Source of the DNA: Sarocladium kiliense
Lineage: Eukaryota; Ascomycota; Sordariomycetes; Hypocreales; Sarocladiaceae
NCBI GenBank assembly: GCA_030734395.1
Contig: JAUZTG010000012.1
Location: forward strand, 620,001 to 684,000
Length of the DNA stretch: 64,000 nucleotides
Direction of reading: 5' to 3'
Each line of letters opens with the position of its first letter. The first letter of the stretch is position 1. The notes below the pieces were generated by a model. The model was not told where the DNA came from and made no database searches. It saw nothing but the letters and a program-made list of their open reading frames with translations. This document shows positions 12,612 to 21,859 of the stretch, piece after piece. The position numbers and the translations under genes were made by a program.

Positions 12612-13485
12612 ATGATGGAGAAGTCGGCGAGACCAGACTCTGTCGATTTAGACAACGAGGAGCATGAGGTTGCAAGCAAACCATTGCTTGGGAAATATTT
12701 ACCGCTGCGCAACCCTTCGCTGCAGGGAACACCCTACGCGAAGTCACAGAAACTGCACTACCTGCTCTGTGTGATGCATGTTGTCTTACTGTCGACCTCT
12801 CTTACCTTGTTCGCGCTGGCACATTGCATGCGATACCGAAGGCCTTCCGACCTTTACCACACACTTCACTACTCGTCGTACTGTGAGTTCCTAAACAACG
12901 ACAAAGCTTGGGACTAGAACAAATGGGTTGACTGTTGAACCAGCACCTGCGGCTCCAGTCGTCGAATACAAGACGGTGCGATACAACATCACGCCCGTCA
13001 CTGAGATCACCGATTACGTGGGCTACGGTCCCGAGGTTGACGCAGCTTGGAATCGCGTCACGTACGATGTCGGCGACCAGTCTCTGACGACCGAAGAGAT
13101 GACCAGGCTCGGACTGCCTCTTGACTCTCTCAAAGTCACCGATCCCAAGACTGGCGACCAAGTCTACCGTGTGGGGATTCAGGTCTTCCACCAGCTACAC
13201 TGCTTGAATCTTCTGCGCCAGGATAGTTACCGGGATTACTACTCCCATCACGGTGGTGACATCGAAGTGCCTGCAGACGACCTGAGAGGACACCTAGATC
13301 ACTGCATAGAGATCCTTCGCACCACTCTCATGTGCCATGGCGACATTGGGGTGTTCCCGTTCCGCTACTATGATGGGTTCGAGGGACACTGGCCCGACTT
13401 CAGCACGCTGCATACTTGCCGCAACTTTGAGGACATTCGGGACTGGGCATTTGAGCACGCTGTCGCATTCGGCAATGAGGAGTAG
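12612..13485 (+). CDS. UstYa-like (DUF3328) membrane-anchored protein
   Basis: Two exons, 12612-12882 and 12944-13485, encode 270 aa; the 61-bp intron is GTGAGT...GTTGAC...ACCAG. A single transmembrane segment lies at about 49-70. The catalytic-type motifs of the family are present: HQLHC at about 173-177 and HLDHC at about 207-211. UstYa-family proteins are known from fungal biosynthesis of ustiloxin-type and other cyclic peptides and some mycotoxins, where they act as copper-dependent oxidative cyclases or related oxidases. The start is a double ATG (12612 and 12615). No UstB-like, peptidase or other tailoring gene lies next to it; the facing gene at 10.4-11.2 kb is a secreted repeat protein. 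The family is clear, the substrate unknown. Confidence 0.85.
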
Positions 13486-14044
13486 TGTTTCCGTCCGTTC
13501 GGAGCAGGGGTTGGGTTGTATTGCGACCAAACCCCGCTCTGGCATTGACTCAGGTTTACGATCATGGCATTGAAGCCGTACTCGTTTCCCCTCCTCAACA
13601 ACCTGTTCTTTGCATATAATGTCTTGCTTCTTTAGTCAGTCTATCCGAGGTCTCTAGGCCCTCAAGTGCATATTTCGTCCAGCCACCTCATCTCCCTGGA
13701 TATAATTTCGCGTGATAGCCGTCTGTAACCTCCCACACCGGCTAGAAGACGGGATAATATCCTCCACCAATCGCAATGTTCGGCTCCTACAACGGCATTG
13801 ACCGAGAGTCGATCTGCCAAGCTACCAGGCACGATCTCGGCCGTGAAAAAGCAAAGACGTAATATGTAGTGTCGTATTGCGGAGGTGGAACAACGTCGTA
13901 GTGCGGAGGTAGGTCGGGAAGCTGGGGTAAATGAGCCCTTGGCCTTTCTTGTATAAGGAGCTTTGAGTCGCCATGGAGTTTTTCGTGCTGAATTGATGAT
14001 TGACGAGAAACTCAACCAGTCTTTACAGTGATCAAACAGACAAG
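13486..14044. other. Intergenic, promoter of pectate lyase gene
   Basis: About 560 bp with no supported ORF. It lies between two same-strand genes, so it should carry the 3' end of the UstYa-like transcript and the pectate lyase promoter. Confidence 0.5.
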
Positions 14045-15139
14045 ATGCGCGCTGCTCACGCCTTTATTCTGCTGAACGCTACCCTTGCCAGCGCCGCTGC
14101 TGGTGGGCTTGCCTCGTATCTCAAGAACGGCCTCGCCTCATGGGATCTGGAAGGCTATGCCCTTGACAATCCCATTGGTCCGACCACTGGTGGTAAGGGC
14201 GGCAAGAAAGTAACCGTGTCCACAGCCGAGGAGTTCCTGGCTGCTGTAACAGGATCTGAGCCTCGCATCATCTACGTCAAGGGCCACCTGGCGCTTCCGG
14301 AGCGTGCCAGTATCGGTTCGAACAAAAGCATCCTTGGTGTTGGAAAAAGTGCCTTGATCACAGGGAACGGATTCACAGTCAACAACGTCGACAATATCAT
14401 CATCCGAAACCTCAAGATCTCGCGCATCTACGATAACGATGCCATTGGCCTTCGCAACACCACCCGTGTTTGGATCGATCACAACGAGTTTGAGTCCGAC
14501 TTTGGCGTCGAGGTTGGTCCCGATACCTATGATGGCCAGATCGATATTGTCCGCGCCTCGGACTGGGTGACAGTCTCGTGGAACTACCTCCACGACCACT
14601 GGAAGAGCTCTCTTGTCGGAAACGATGCTGCTTTCCGAGACATTGACTTTGGCCATCTTCACATCACGTATCACCACAACTACTGGAAGAACGAAGGCAC
14701 TCGCGGTCCGGCTGGTCGCTTCGGTCATCAGCACATCTATAACAACTTGTACGAAGACTTCCACTATCAGGCTCTGCACTCTCGGTCAGACAACCAGATG
14801 CTCGTCGAGGGCAACGTCTTCCGAGGAGATACCCGCGAAGCACTCAGCACGCACGGTCTTGTTATTCCGGAGGACAGCCCGAACACTTGCGTTTGCGGAG
14901 ATGAAGAGCTGGACGGTTATGCTAACCTCGGGGCCAGTAAGTTGCCTGCCTCTCCAATTGCCCACCTATGCCAGGTGCAGGATGCTGAAGTCAGAATCAC
15001 AGAGAACGACTGGGGTCCAGCGACGATCAACATCACCCAAGTAGGAGACTTTACCAAGGCTGACTACAAGTACAAGTTGACGCCACTTTGGTTGGTTCAA
15101 CCGATCGTCAAGCTTGGTGCCGGAATCGGTAGGGTATAA
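14045..15139 (+). CDS. Secreted pectate lyase, PL1 family
   Basis: Single exon, 364 aa from the ATG at 14045; the ORF is open further upstream, but this ATG starts a clean signal peptide (MRAAHAFILLNATLASAAAG). PL1 hallmarks appear in order: WIDHNEF with calcium-binding acidic residues, DIVRASDWVTVSWN with HDHWKSSLVG, HITYHHNYW, and RGPAGRFGHQHIYNN containing the catalytic arginine region. The enzyme cleaves polygalacturonate by calcium-dependent beta-elimination outside the cell. Two cysteines near CVCGDEE, the C-terminal region and the length fit fungal PL1. It is separated by more than 16 kb from the main CAZyme locus, so I do not count it as part of it. Confidence 0.93.
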   Translation: MRAAHAFILLNATLASAAAGGLASYLKNGLASWDLEGYALDNPIGPTTGGKGGKKVTVSTAEEFLAAVTGSEPRIIYVKGHLALPERASIGSNKSILGVGKSALITGNGFTVNNVDNIIIRNLKISRIYDNDAIGLRNTTRVWIDHNEFESDFGVEVGPDTYDGQIDIVRASDWVTVSWNYLHDHWKSSLVGNDAAFRDIDFGHLHITYHHNYWKNEGTRGPAGRFGHQHIYNNLYEDFHYQALHSRSDNQMLVEGNVFRGDTREALSTHGLVIPEDSPNTCVCGDEELDGYANLGASKLPASPIAHLCQVQDAEVRITENDWGPATINITQVGDFTKADYKYKLTPLWLVQPIVKLGAGIGRV

Positions 15140-15540
15140 ATAGAGATTGGTAAGGGACCAGAGCTGCATGCTGGACCCTGAGCACGCAAGAAGACTTGAG
15201 AGGCTCTGTAGTGAGATCAGTCCATCCATAGCCTTCCAGAGGACTGGTGGTACGGGGAGTGAGTAGTTCTAGCTTGCCCCTCTGCAAATACATCCTTCCT
15301 TCAGAAGAAGTTGATATCGAAGTCCCCGGAAAACCTGACATTAATGGAAGCCAGATCATCGTTGTCAAAAGAACGAGGGTCAACTTGCGCGTATGTGGAT
15401 TGAACCGCGGGGAAGAAATCCTCCGTCATCCCGTATGTCATGACTGTGTCTCCTCCGCGCCATCGGTAGCCGCATTCATCAGCGCTCCCTCATCACGGAG
15501 CTGACTCTGCCCAATATCATCGCCATCGCGTCGGAAGTTC
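15140..15540. other. Intergenic, nothing recognised
   Basis: About 400 bp between the convergent 3' ends of the pectate lyase gene and the transcription-factor remnant. No ORF or RNA is supported. Confidence 0.5.
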
Positions 15541-16600
15541 TCAGTGGCCATTTCTCTGATCACGGCTCATCCGTTCGGCGTTCCGTGGGATCTGGCCTGA
15601 TGCCGGCCCATAGAGGGAAATCTCTTTGGCCAAGATGTCAAAGGCATCTCGAAGGCACTTTGACTGCGGCCATCGCTCGGCTAGGGGAGACACGGTCACG
15701 CTGCACGCGCGGATCCCTTCCGATACCTCCTGCGACTCATATGCTGGTGAGGGTTGAGAAGGCGGCGTGGCAAAGAAGCAATATAGCAGTGCGGCGCCAC
15801 TCTGGAACTGGGATATAAGGCCTAACCGTAGCTCCGTAACCGGCGCCTCTCTCTGGGACTTGCGGGAGATGAGGCATGCCTGAATACAAGCTTTCACCTC
15901 CAATCGCCAGCTGACCCGCATACTGTCGCCTAGTCGGTTAGTAAAGCATAGCAAGGCTGTAGTTGTAGATCATGTGCAGCCATTCGCTGCTGGTGAAGTT
16001 CTTGGAGTGAACATCTGAGTACCGCTGGCAAGTGATTTCCATCGATCCAACTTGTCGTTATGCAGGGTGATATTCAGAACCTCAGACTGAATCCGGCGAG
16101 AATACACGACATGCATTGCAGCCGACACGTCCGTGAGTCGTGCTATACCCGGCGGATCATCAGGGAATGCCTCCGCACCCCGCGCCTCCAGCTCATCGTC
16201 GTTGATGTTCGCGTACATCTTGACGGAGATCTGAGCATCAGGAACGGAGAATGGAAGGTTAAATACTGTCCTGAAGGTTCGATTAAGGGCGTATGCCGAC
16301 CAGAAGATCCTCCGCCGCATCTGTAACTCTACCTTTATCGATGCATCTGTTGAGTCTGGCTCTGCGGCCGCGGAGTGAAGCTGGGCCATGACACAATATC
16401 TCATAGCAGCGGAAGCAATCGAGATGATTTTCTCGGTTCATGGTGAGTACATAGCGTGCATTGCCACTAGAAGGTATGCCTGGATGGGTAGTAGGGGATG
16501 GGCTTGAGCCAGGACGTGGGAGGGGTGGCGGGTGATGGCGATACTGTAATGATGCTGATGAGTGTTCGTTACGGATTGCTGAACAACTTCAACTCGTCGT
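15541..16600 (-). pseudogene. Remnant of a fungal-specific transcription factor (middle homology region)
   Basis: The minus strand encodes recognisable fungal_trans-domain sequence: PIQAYLLVAMHAMYSP, then a stop TGA at 16438-16440, then TEKIISIASAAMRYCVMAQ and MRRRIFWSAYALNR in the same frame. Further on, SSEWLHMIYNYSLAMLY sits in a different frame, while WRLEVKACIQ and IRACSV...LAERWP return to the first. So there is one in-frame stop plus two compensating frame changes, and no Zn2Cys6 DNA-binding domain upstream before the next gene. The TGA is one C-to-T change from the arginine codon CGA, which would fit RIP, but this is one site only. Alternative: a 93-bp intron 15930-16022 (with TACTAAC branch) would bridge the frame changes but delete the conserved SSEWLHMIYNYS block and would not remove the stop. 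A non-functional fragment is most likely. Confidence 0.72.
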
Positions 16601-16677
16601 TTCCAAGGGCCTTGTGTGGCAAATGCACAGTTTCGACGTTCTAAGATTCTTCCGGGTTTTATGAACAGAACTGGTCT

Positions 16678-17784
16678 TCAATTTTCTCTATGTACGACAT
16701 GCTCCATATGTTGCACTACCACTGAAGACGGAACACAAGGACCGCCAACATCAGATAAACCCATGTCAAACTGTTCAAAGTCTTGCTTCTTCTGGGCCAA
16801 ACCCTTGGGCTTCCTATGATGATATGCATCTGCTTCAGAGATGCCGGGATTTTGTCCAGATGACGAATCAGGAAAAAGATCGAAGGGCAGAATTTGAGCT
16901 CTGCGGTGTCGACTGAGCTTGTCCAGCGCTGATTTGAAGTCGTCCAGGATGATACTATCGGTAAAACATTTAAAGACGAAAGCAAACTTCCAGAACGGAT
17001 TAATGACACCGATTGAGATTACTGGGGTTACTGAAAGAAGGTCGATGATGATCCAGACCATGCTGAGACTCATGCAGAGGAGCAGGATGCCGAATCGAGG
17101 ACACACATGTATGATCTCGATGAAACCAAGGTCGTAACGGAACTTAATATTCCAGAACAGATTCGCGATGGTGAATATCCACCACGGGTCACTAATCAGG
17201 TGTCATGTTAGTAAATTGCAGCATGGTGACTTTCTTTTACAAAGCTGAGGGTCAAGTACCGAAAGACGGCTTCGTAGGGTCTTGTTTTCGGGAAAAGATG
17301 GGGGTTTTGGCCGTTGAAGAAGGCGAAGTTTGCGTATATTTCTAGGATCCAGTATGGTTGGACGAGGAGGATGCTTCCGATATAGAAGAGATTGCCTTTG
17401 CGCCCAAGGAATGGCTTGCTCTTGATCCAGGCAATAACATTGTGAAGCGTCCAAGACGTAATGAGGGGAACGACAGTGGCGGAAAGAAACCAGCCATAAG
17501 TTGGAGGATCAAAGAAGATGAAGAATCCGTTCGGAATCGCAATCGTAAGCTATCATGAATGTGAGTTAGCAATTTGGTTCTGTAAAGCGACAGTCCAGAT
17601 TGTAGACCATGTCACTTACCTCGATCAGAATCAGTTTGTGAAGGAGAACACCCTTACGCATATTTGCGAGAGTAATTCCGCACATGATGATCAGCGCACC
17701 GACCATGAAGCCTTGCGACCATGCTTCAAGAATCAAGAATGCCGCAGCAGTGGGCTTGGATTGCTCAGCTATTGTGTTGGCCAT
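16678..17784 (-). CDS. Fungal multi-pass integral membrane protein, function unknown
   Basis: Three exons, 17620-17784, 17260-17549 and 16678-17191, encode 322 aa; introns of 70 and 68 bp have GTAAGT/GATAG and GTACTT/ATTAG ends. The start MANTIAEQ is chosen because the hydrophobic N-terminal part (AWSQGFMVGALIIMCGITLANM) follows it directly; the frame is open 43 codons further upstream. About six or seven hydrophobic segments are visible, with conserved-looking blocks RPYEAVFRDPWWIFTIANLFWNIK and PRFGILLLCMSL, and a hydrophilic C-terminal tail of about 90 residues. I recognise the architecture as a conserved fungal membrane family but cannot give a function; a receptor-like or transporter role would be a guess. 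Confidence 0.75.
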
Positions 17785-18325
17785 TGCGACGACTATTCTT
17801 TTGAAACCCGAAGATGACGAGCACAAAATCTGCTGGGGGAGAGCAAACAGGATCGCAGCGCCCCCGTCATCAGCTCGGGGGGAAGCTGAAGCTCCAGCCT
17901 TTATACGTGACATGGACCAGATTTCCCCCGCGAATTGACCCTGACGGTCGGTCCGTCACCCTAAAAGCTGCGGCTTGCCATTAGCGCCGAGCCTGGGGAA
18001 GACTAGTCACGCCATGTCAGAGAAGCGAAGCAGGGAACCGATGCACACATCAGCGGGGGGGAGGGGGGTGCTTTGCCTTTCCCCAAGTCTTAAGGGATGC
18101 AACCGAAAGGCGCGCCATGCATGAATGAACCCATGGCCCTTGACAGGGTTAAGTACTAATCTCAATTGAGGCTAGGAGGACCGCTAGAAGCTTCGGTAGA
18201 AGATGACATCCTGCAGCGGACCTGATGCCTATGAGGTTGTCATGCGGGGAAGCTTCAAAAGGGAAATACCCGCTTCATTTCCTGTCTGAAGATCATTTGC
18301 CTATAAGACCTCTAGTCTAGTCTCG
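17785..18325. other. Intergenic, nothing recognised
   Basis: About 540 bp, upstream of the membrane-protein gene and downstream of the GH32 gene. It has a purine run (GGGGGGGAGGGGGG) near 18055-18068 and no supported ORF. Confidence 0.5.
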
Positions 18326-20371
18326 CTAACACCAGCTCGACCCAAGAGGTGTGACTGAAATGCTATCGAATGCCACTGTTCCCTGATCCGCCGCCACCCT
18401 AATTCCTGTTGATTCTTTGTACCTGGGCCAGACAGCCGCTGAGAAAACAGTGCCATCTCCTACAAAAACTTCCAAGACCGATCTGTCAAGAAGGATATCC
18501 AAAGCAAGCTTGTTGTCTGCTGGTCTGGCGATGGTGGCCTCCCATTTGCCGGCTTGTCCGTATCCAGCGTTTGTCGTATCAAGTGTCAGCGTTGAGTTCT
18601 CGCTATGGTAGGTCAAGCGGGTCGATTCTGCCCGAGACTGGAATAGGTCCAAGGTAAAGGACGAGGCGCTCGTCTTTGCGAGATCAGCAGTGAGTTGCAC
18701 TCTAGCTGTATTGGTTTTGCCAATCGCCAAGTGTTTCTCACTGACTTTCTGCCGTCTCAACACTTTGGTCGGACCAGCGGCAAGGCTGTTCAGCTCTTCA
18801 ATGGGGCGGCTTCCCAGACCTCCGTCCTCTCGGAGAAACAGCTCCCGGGTCACAGACTGTTGTCCAGCCCAGCCATTGACTCGGCTCGGCCACTTTGGTG
18901 TTGGCCAATTACCCATCCAAGTGATGGCCAGATTGCGTCCCGATTCATCTTTGTACCATTGCATGGCATAGCTGGATGGGCCGGCATCAAGGAACCCGCG
19001 CTTCTCGCTCGTGAAGACCGAACCATTGTAAGAGCCCGTCTCATAGCGACCCAAAGCATTCGCACCGTAGAAAAGAACCCACTTGTCACCCAAGGGAAAG
19101 AAGTTTGGGCACTCCCATAGTGCATCTGTTGTCTTATCTCCGGTGTACATCGTGCTGACATGGGACCAGGAGAATGGGTCTTCAGATTGATACAGCGGAA
19201 CCTGCCCTACCTCCCCAGTCGATCCACCTATAACGAGCTTCCAGGAGTCGTCTGTCGGATCGCGGAAGACTTTGGGGTCTCGAAAGAAGGCAGATGCATT
19301 TGTAGGGGGCCCGGGAATCACAGGATTACGCGCATCCAACTCAAAGTTCACCCCGTCCTTGCTGCTTGCCACAATGACGGTTTCTTGAACAGCATCGGGG
19401 TGAACCTTGGTGTCGGTGAAGTTCGTTAACACGAGATGTAGCTCGTCCTCATGAACCATAGCACTGCCAGTGAACATTCCGGACTCGTCTCCAGGCTTGT
19501 CCGACTTCCTCGGGTACAGAGCGACAGGAAGCTCACGCCAGTGAACACCATCCTTACTTTCTGCATGAGCCCAATGCATTGGGCCCCAAAATGGTGCATC
19601 AGGGTAGTACTGGCTGAACAGGTGATGTTTTCCTTTCCACTGAACAAGACCCGCTGGATCATTGATCCATCCTTGATAAGGGGTATAATGATATTGCGGG
19701 CGAAGCGGGTCAGAGGCGTGTAAAGAGCATGTAGGCGAGCTGCCTGGCTTTGGCTGATTTGCTTGACCCATGGTATTGAAGGTCAGGCCGTGCCCGTTGC
19801 TAAGAGCGCCATCACCAACACGAAGGTCGTCGAAGTTGATATGGCCCCAACCTGTCTTGGTGCTGCTGTCGACAACGATGATATGTACCTTCTCACCACA
19901 CCACTTGCTGGTGTCCCAGGTGATGCGGATCAGAGCCTCGTCATTCATTCCAGTCTGCTTCAAAAGCATCTTCCCATCCGACTCCCTGACAAGGCCGACA
20001 TAGAGATTTTCGGGATCATAGCCGCCGCCGATGAGGAAACTCAAGACGGAGGAAGCTTGGAATGAGCCTGACTTGAGCTTGCCAACCGCAGTTTCGCCAG
20101 CCTGAGCGGTACCCAAGATGAAATACTTCTTGTCTTGGTGAAAAGGACCGTCCCAATATGTTGAGATGTCTGTGACCGAATTGCTGCCAAATGCTTCTCC
20201 TTCGATGACCTGCCAACCTGCAAGGCTGCCAGTCTCAAAACCCGCGTTGGGAGGCCCGTCGTATTGACGGCATTGGAGATGTGGCTTTTCCAAAGCCGGG
20301 GATGCGGACACTTCTGGAGCAGCCACCAAGATCAACCCAAGGTTGAAGAGTGAATTGCGGAGGCTCATCAT
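18326..20371 (-). CDS. Secreted GH32 fructan hydrolase (levanase/inulinase/invertase type) with an extra N-terminal module
   Basis: Single exon, 681 aa with signal peptide (start MMSLRN; either Met possible). GH32 motifs: WINDPAG at 235-241 (nucleophile Asp238), FRDPKVF at 363-369 (stabilising Asp) and ECPNFF at 420-425 (acid/base Glu420), followed by a C-terminal beta-sandwich with ILLDRSVLEVFV. Residues about 36-190 form an additional beta-rich module (NAGFETGSLAGW...INFDDLRVGDG) that resembles the extra carbohydrate-associated domains of bacterial levanases more than typical fungal invertases. The enzyme releases fructose from sucrose or beta-fructans outside the cell; exact specificity cannot be read from sequence. 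The divergent neighbour is a sugar transporter, suggesting a sucrose/fructan uptake unit. Confidence 0.9.
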   Translation of the reverse strand: MMSLRNSLFNLGLILVAAPEVSASPALEKPHLQCRQYDGPPNAGFETGSLAGWQVIEGEAFGSNSVTDISTYWDGPFHQDKKYFILGTAQAGETAVGKLKSGSFQASSVLSFLIGGGYDPENLYVGLVRESDGKMLLKQTGMNDEALIRITWDTSKWCGEKVHIIVVDSSTKTGWGHINFDDLRVGDGALSNGHGLTFNTMGQANQPKPGSSPTCSLHASDPLRPQYHYTPYQGWINDPAGLVQWKGKHHLFSQYYPDAPFWGPMHWAHAESKDGVHWRELPVALYPRKSDKPGDESGMFTGSAMVHEDELHLVLTNFTDTKVHPDAVQETVIVASSKDGVNFELDARNPVIPGPPTNASAFFRDPKVFRDPTDDSWKLVIGGSTGEVGQVPLYQSEDPFSWSHVSTMYTGDKTTDALWECPNFFPLGDKWVLFYGANALGRYETGSYNGSVFTSEKRGFLDAGPSSYAMQWYKDESGRNLAITWMGNWPTPKWPSRVNGWAGQQSVTRELFLREDGGLGSRPIEELNSLAAGPTKVLRRQKVSEKHLAIGKTNTARVQLTADLAKTSASSFTLDLFQSRAESTRLTYHSENSTLTLDTTNAGYGQAGKWEATIARPADNKLALDILLDRSVLEVFVGDGTVFSAAVWPRYKESTGIRVAADQGTVAFDSISVTPLGSSWC

Positions 20372-21859
20372 GGCAAAAGCGTGAAGAAGTTTCTCAGAGT
20401 AGAAGAGAGATGATCTAGGGAGTAAGCTGAGTAGTCTTGGCAGAATGCAGCATATGGTGGCTAATTATTTAGAGAGATCTGAAAGCATACTTATACTAAC
20501 AGGTGAAGGGCATGACAGTCTGAGGGTCCTCCCAAGACATCCAAGATCGCTTTCCGGGTGAGGTTGCCAAGAGACCTATAGAATTGTAGCCTTGCTAACC
20601 CTTCTTCTTCCATGGTTGATCAGAAACTAAGTGACTCTCTTGCATTACATCAACATTACATCCAGTGCATCAGAACACACGATCACGCTTCTCTTACGAA
20701 TGCCACCTTTCAACTAGAAGAGTCACATGCCGGTGTTCATTGCCACATTGAGCAAGGCTCCGGAGACGCCGTACCCGGGATACACTATGAGGTATTTTTT
20801 TTCGCGTCTTCTATAGCGTCTCAATTGTGTCTATGAATCGTTGTGATGGGGTCTGAGATGAGGTTAGATTGTAGACCCTCCATGAACATGTTGGTTACTT
20901 ACGCCCGTCATGAGCTCCTGGTTTACGCTAGAAGGACGCTAGAAGGACGCAAGAAGGACTCTAGCCCCATTCTAGAAGGTTGTTCTTATGCACGGGCTAA
21001 TCCTGTTGGTTTTGGGATATGCCCCAGGAGTCCCCATGACAATCTTCCCCATGGGCTCAGCTTCGTTACCCCGCACCGGGGTCAGCGCGGAGCACTGCAA
21101 CAGTCCCCTTTTGGATTGTTGACTATCACGAAGTAAGCATAGTCAACGAGAGCTGAAATGCAATCCCTGGAGAAGCTGCTCTGGAAGCGTCACAGCCCCC
21201 CATAGGAGCATTACAGTGCAGCCCCTGAGCATGTTGATCCCTGTTTGAACGTGTCGGGATTCAACGTTTTCGTGAATTTCCCTCCGATCGACGTTACTCC
21301 TATTGTCGGAAAATGACAAATGCGGAAATGGACGGAAGCGACGGCGGTCGCCAAAGTGACACCATCACCACCCTCCAACTACGCTGATCCTGGAGTGTTA
21401 TCTGACCAATGAGGGTCATAGAAGCATGGCGTGGGCGAGGCGTTACCTAAAGAGAGTCATCGTGTAGACCATGCCTGGGCTGCTTAGCATTCGCGTGGCT
21501 GGTTGCTACATCCTGGTACCAGAGCTTATACTCGAAGGCAAAGGATGAGCTCTACAGGTTCGACGGTGTTGTTTAGCTTATCAACTCCCTTTCAGAAGCC
21601 AGTCAGTATGGCTGTCATGGCGACAAGCCTCTCGGAGACGCCGAGATAGTTGATCATCTTCTTCCATCGTTGATGAGGCATTGCCAGGTGCAATAGTGGC
21701 ATTCTAGATATAAAAGGGGTTCTCCTGCTTCAGTAACAGGACTCAATATCTGAGTTTGTCATAGAAGACCTCATTCCAACCTTCTTAGAGAAACATCCTT
21801 CAACTTACCACCGTCAACGCTGTTAAAACAAGCAAGTCTTCTTTGAAGATCAAACAACC
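20372..21859. other. Divergent promoter region of the GH32 and transporter genes
   Basis: 1.49 kb between divergently transcribed genes. A TATA-like GATATAAAAGG at about 21708-21718 lies 140 bp before the transporter ATG. It contains a small 11-bp tandem repeat (listed separately). No supported ORF. Confidence 0.55.
20927..20959. repeat. 11-bp tandem repeat, three units
   Basis: Two perfect copies of GCTAGAAGGAC (20927-20937, 20938-20948) and one with a single change, GCAAGAAGGAC (20949-20959). It sits in the GH32/transporter intergenic region. No known role. Confidence 0.85.

Noticed and set aside
14045..15139. Pectate lyase as a member of the uronic-acid locus
   Set aside because: It is more than 16 kb from the locus with unrelated genes in between.
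15930..16022. 93-bp intron with perfect TACTAAC branch site in the transcription-factor remnant
   Set aside because: It would remove the conserved SSEWLHMIYNYS block and leave the upstream in-frame stop, so decay explains the data better.
20372..21859. CreA-like SYGGRG hexamers (for example near 21076, 21167 and 21390)
   Set aside because: The motif is degenerate enough to be expected several times by chance in 1.5 kb, so it gives no support for carbon-catabolite control.
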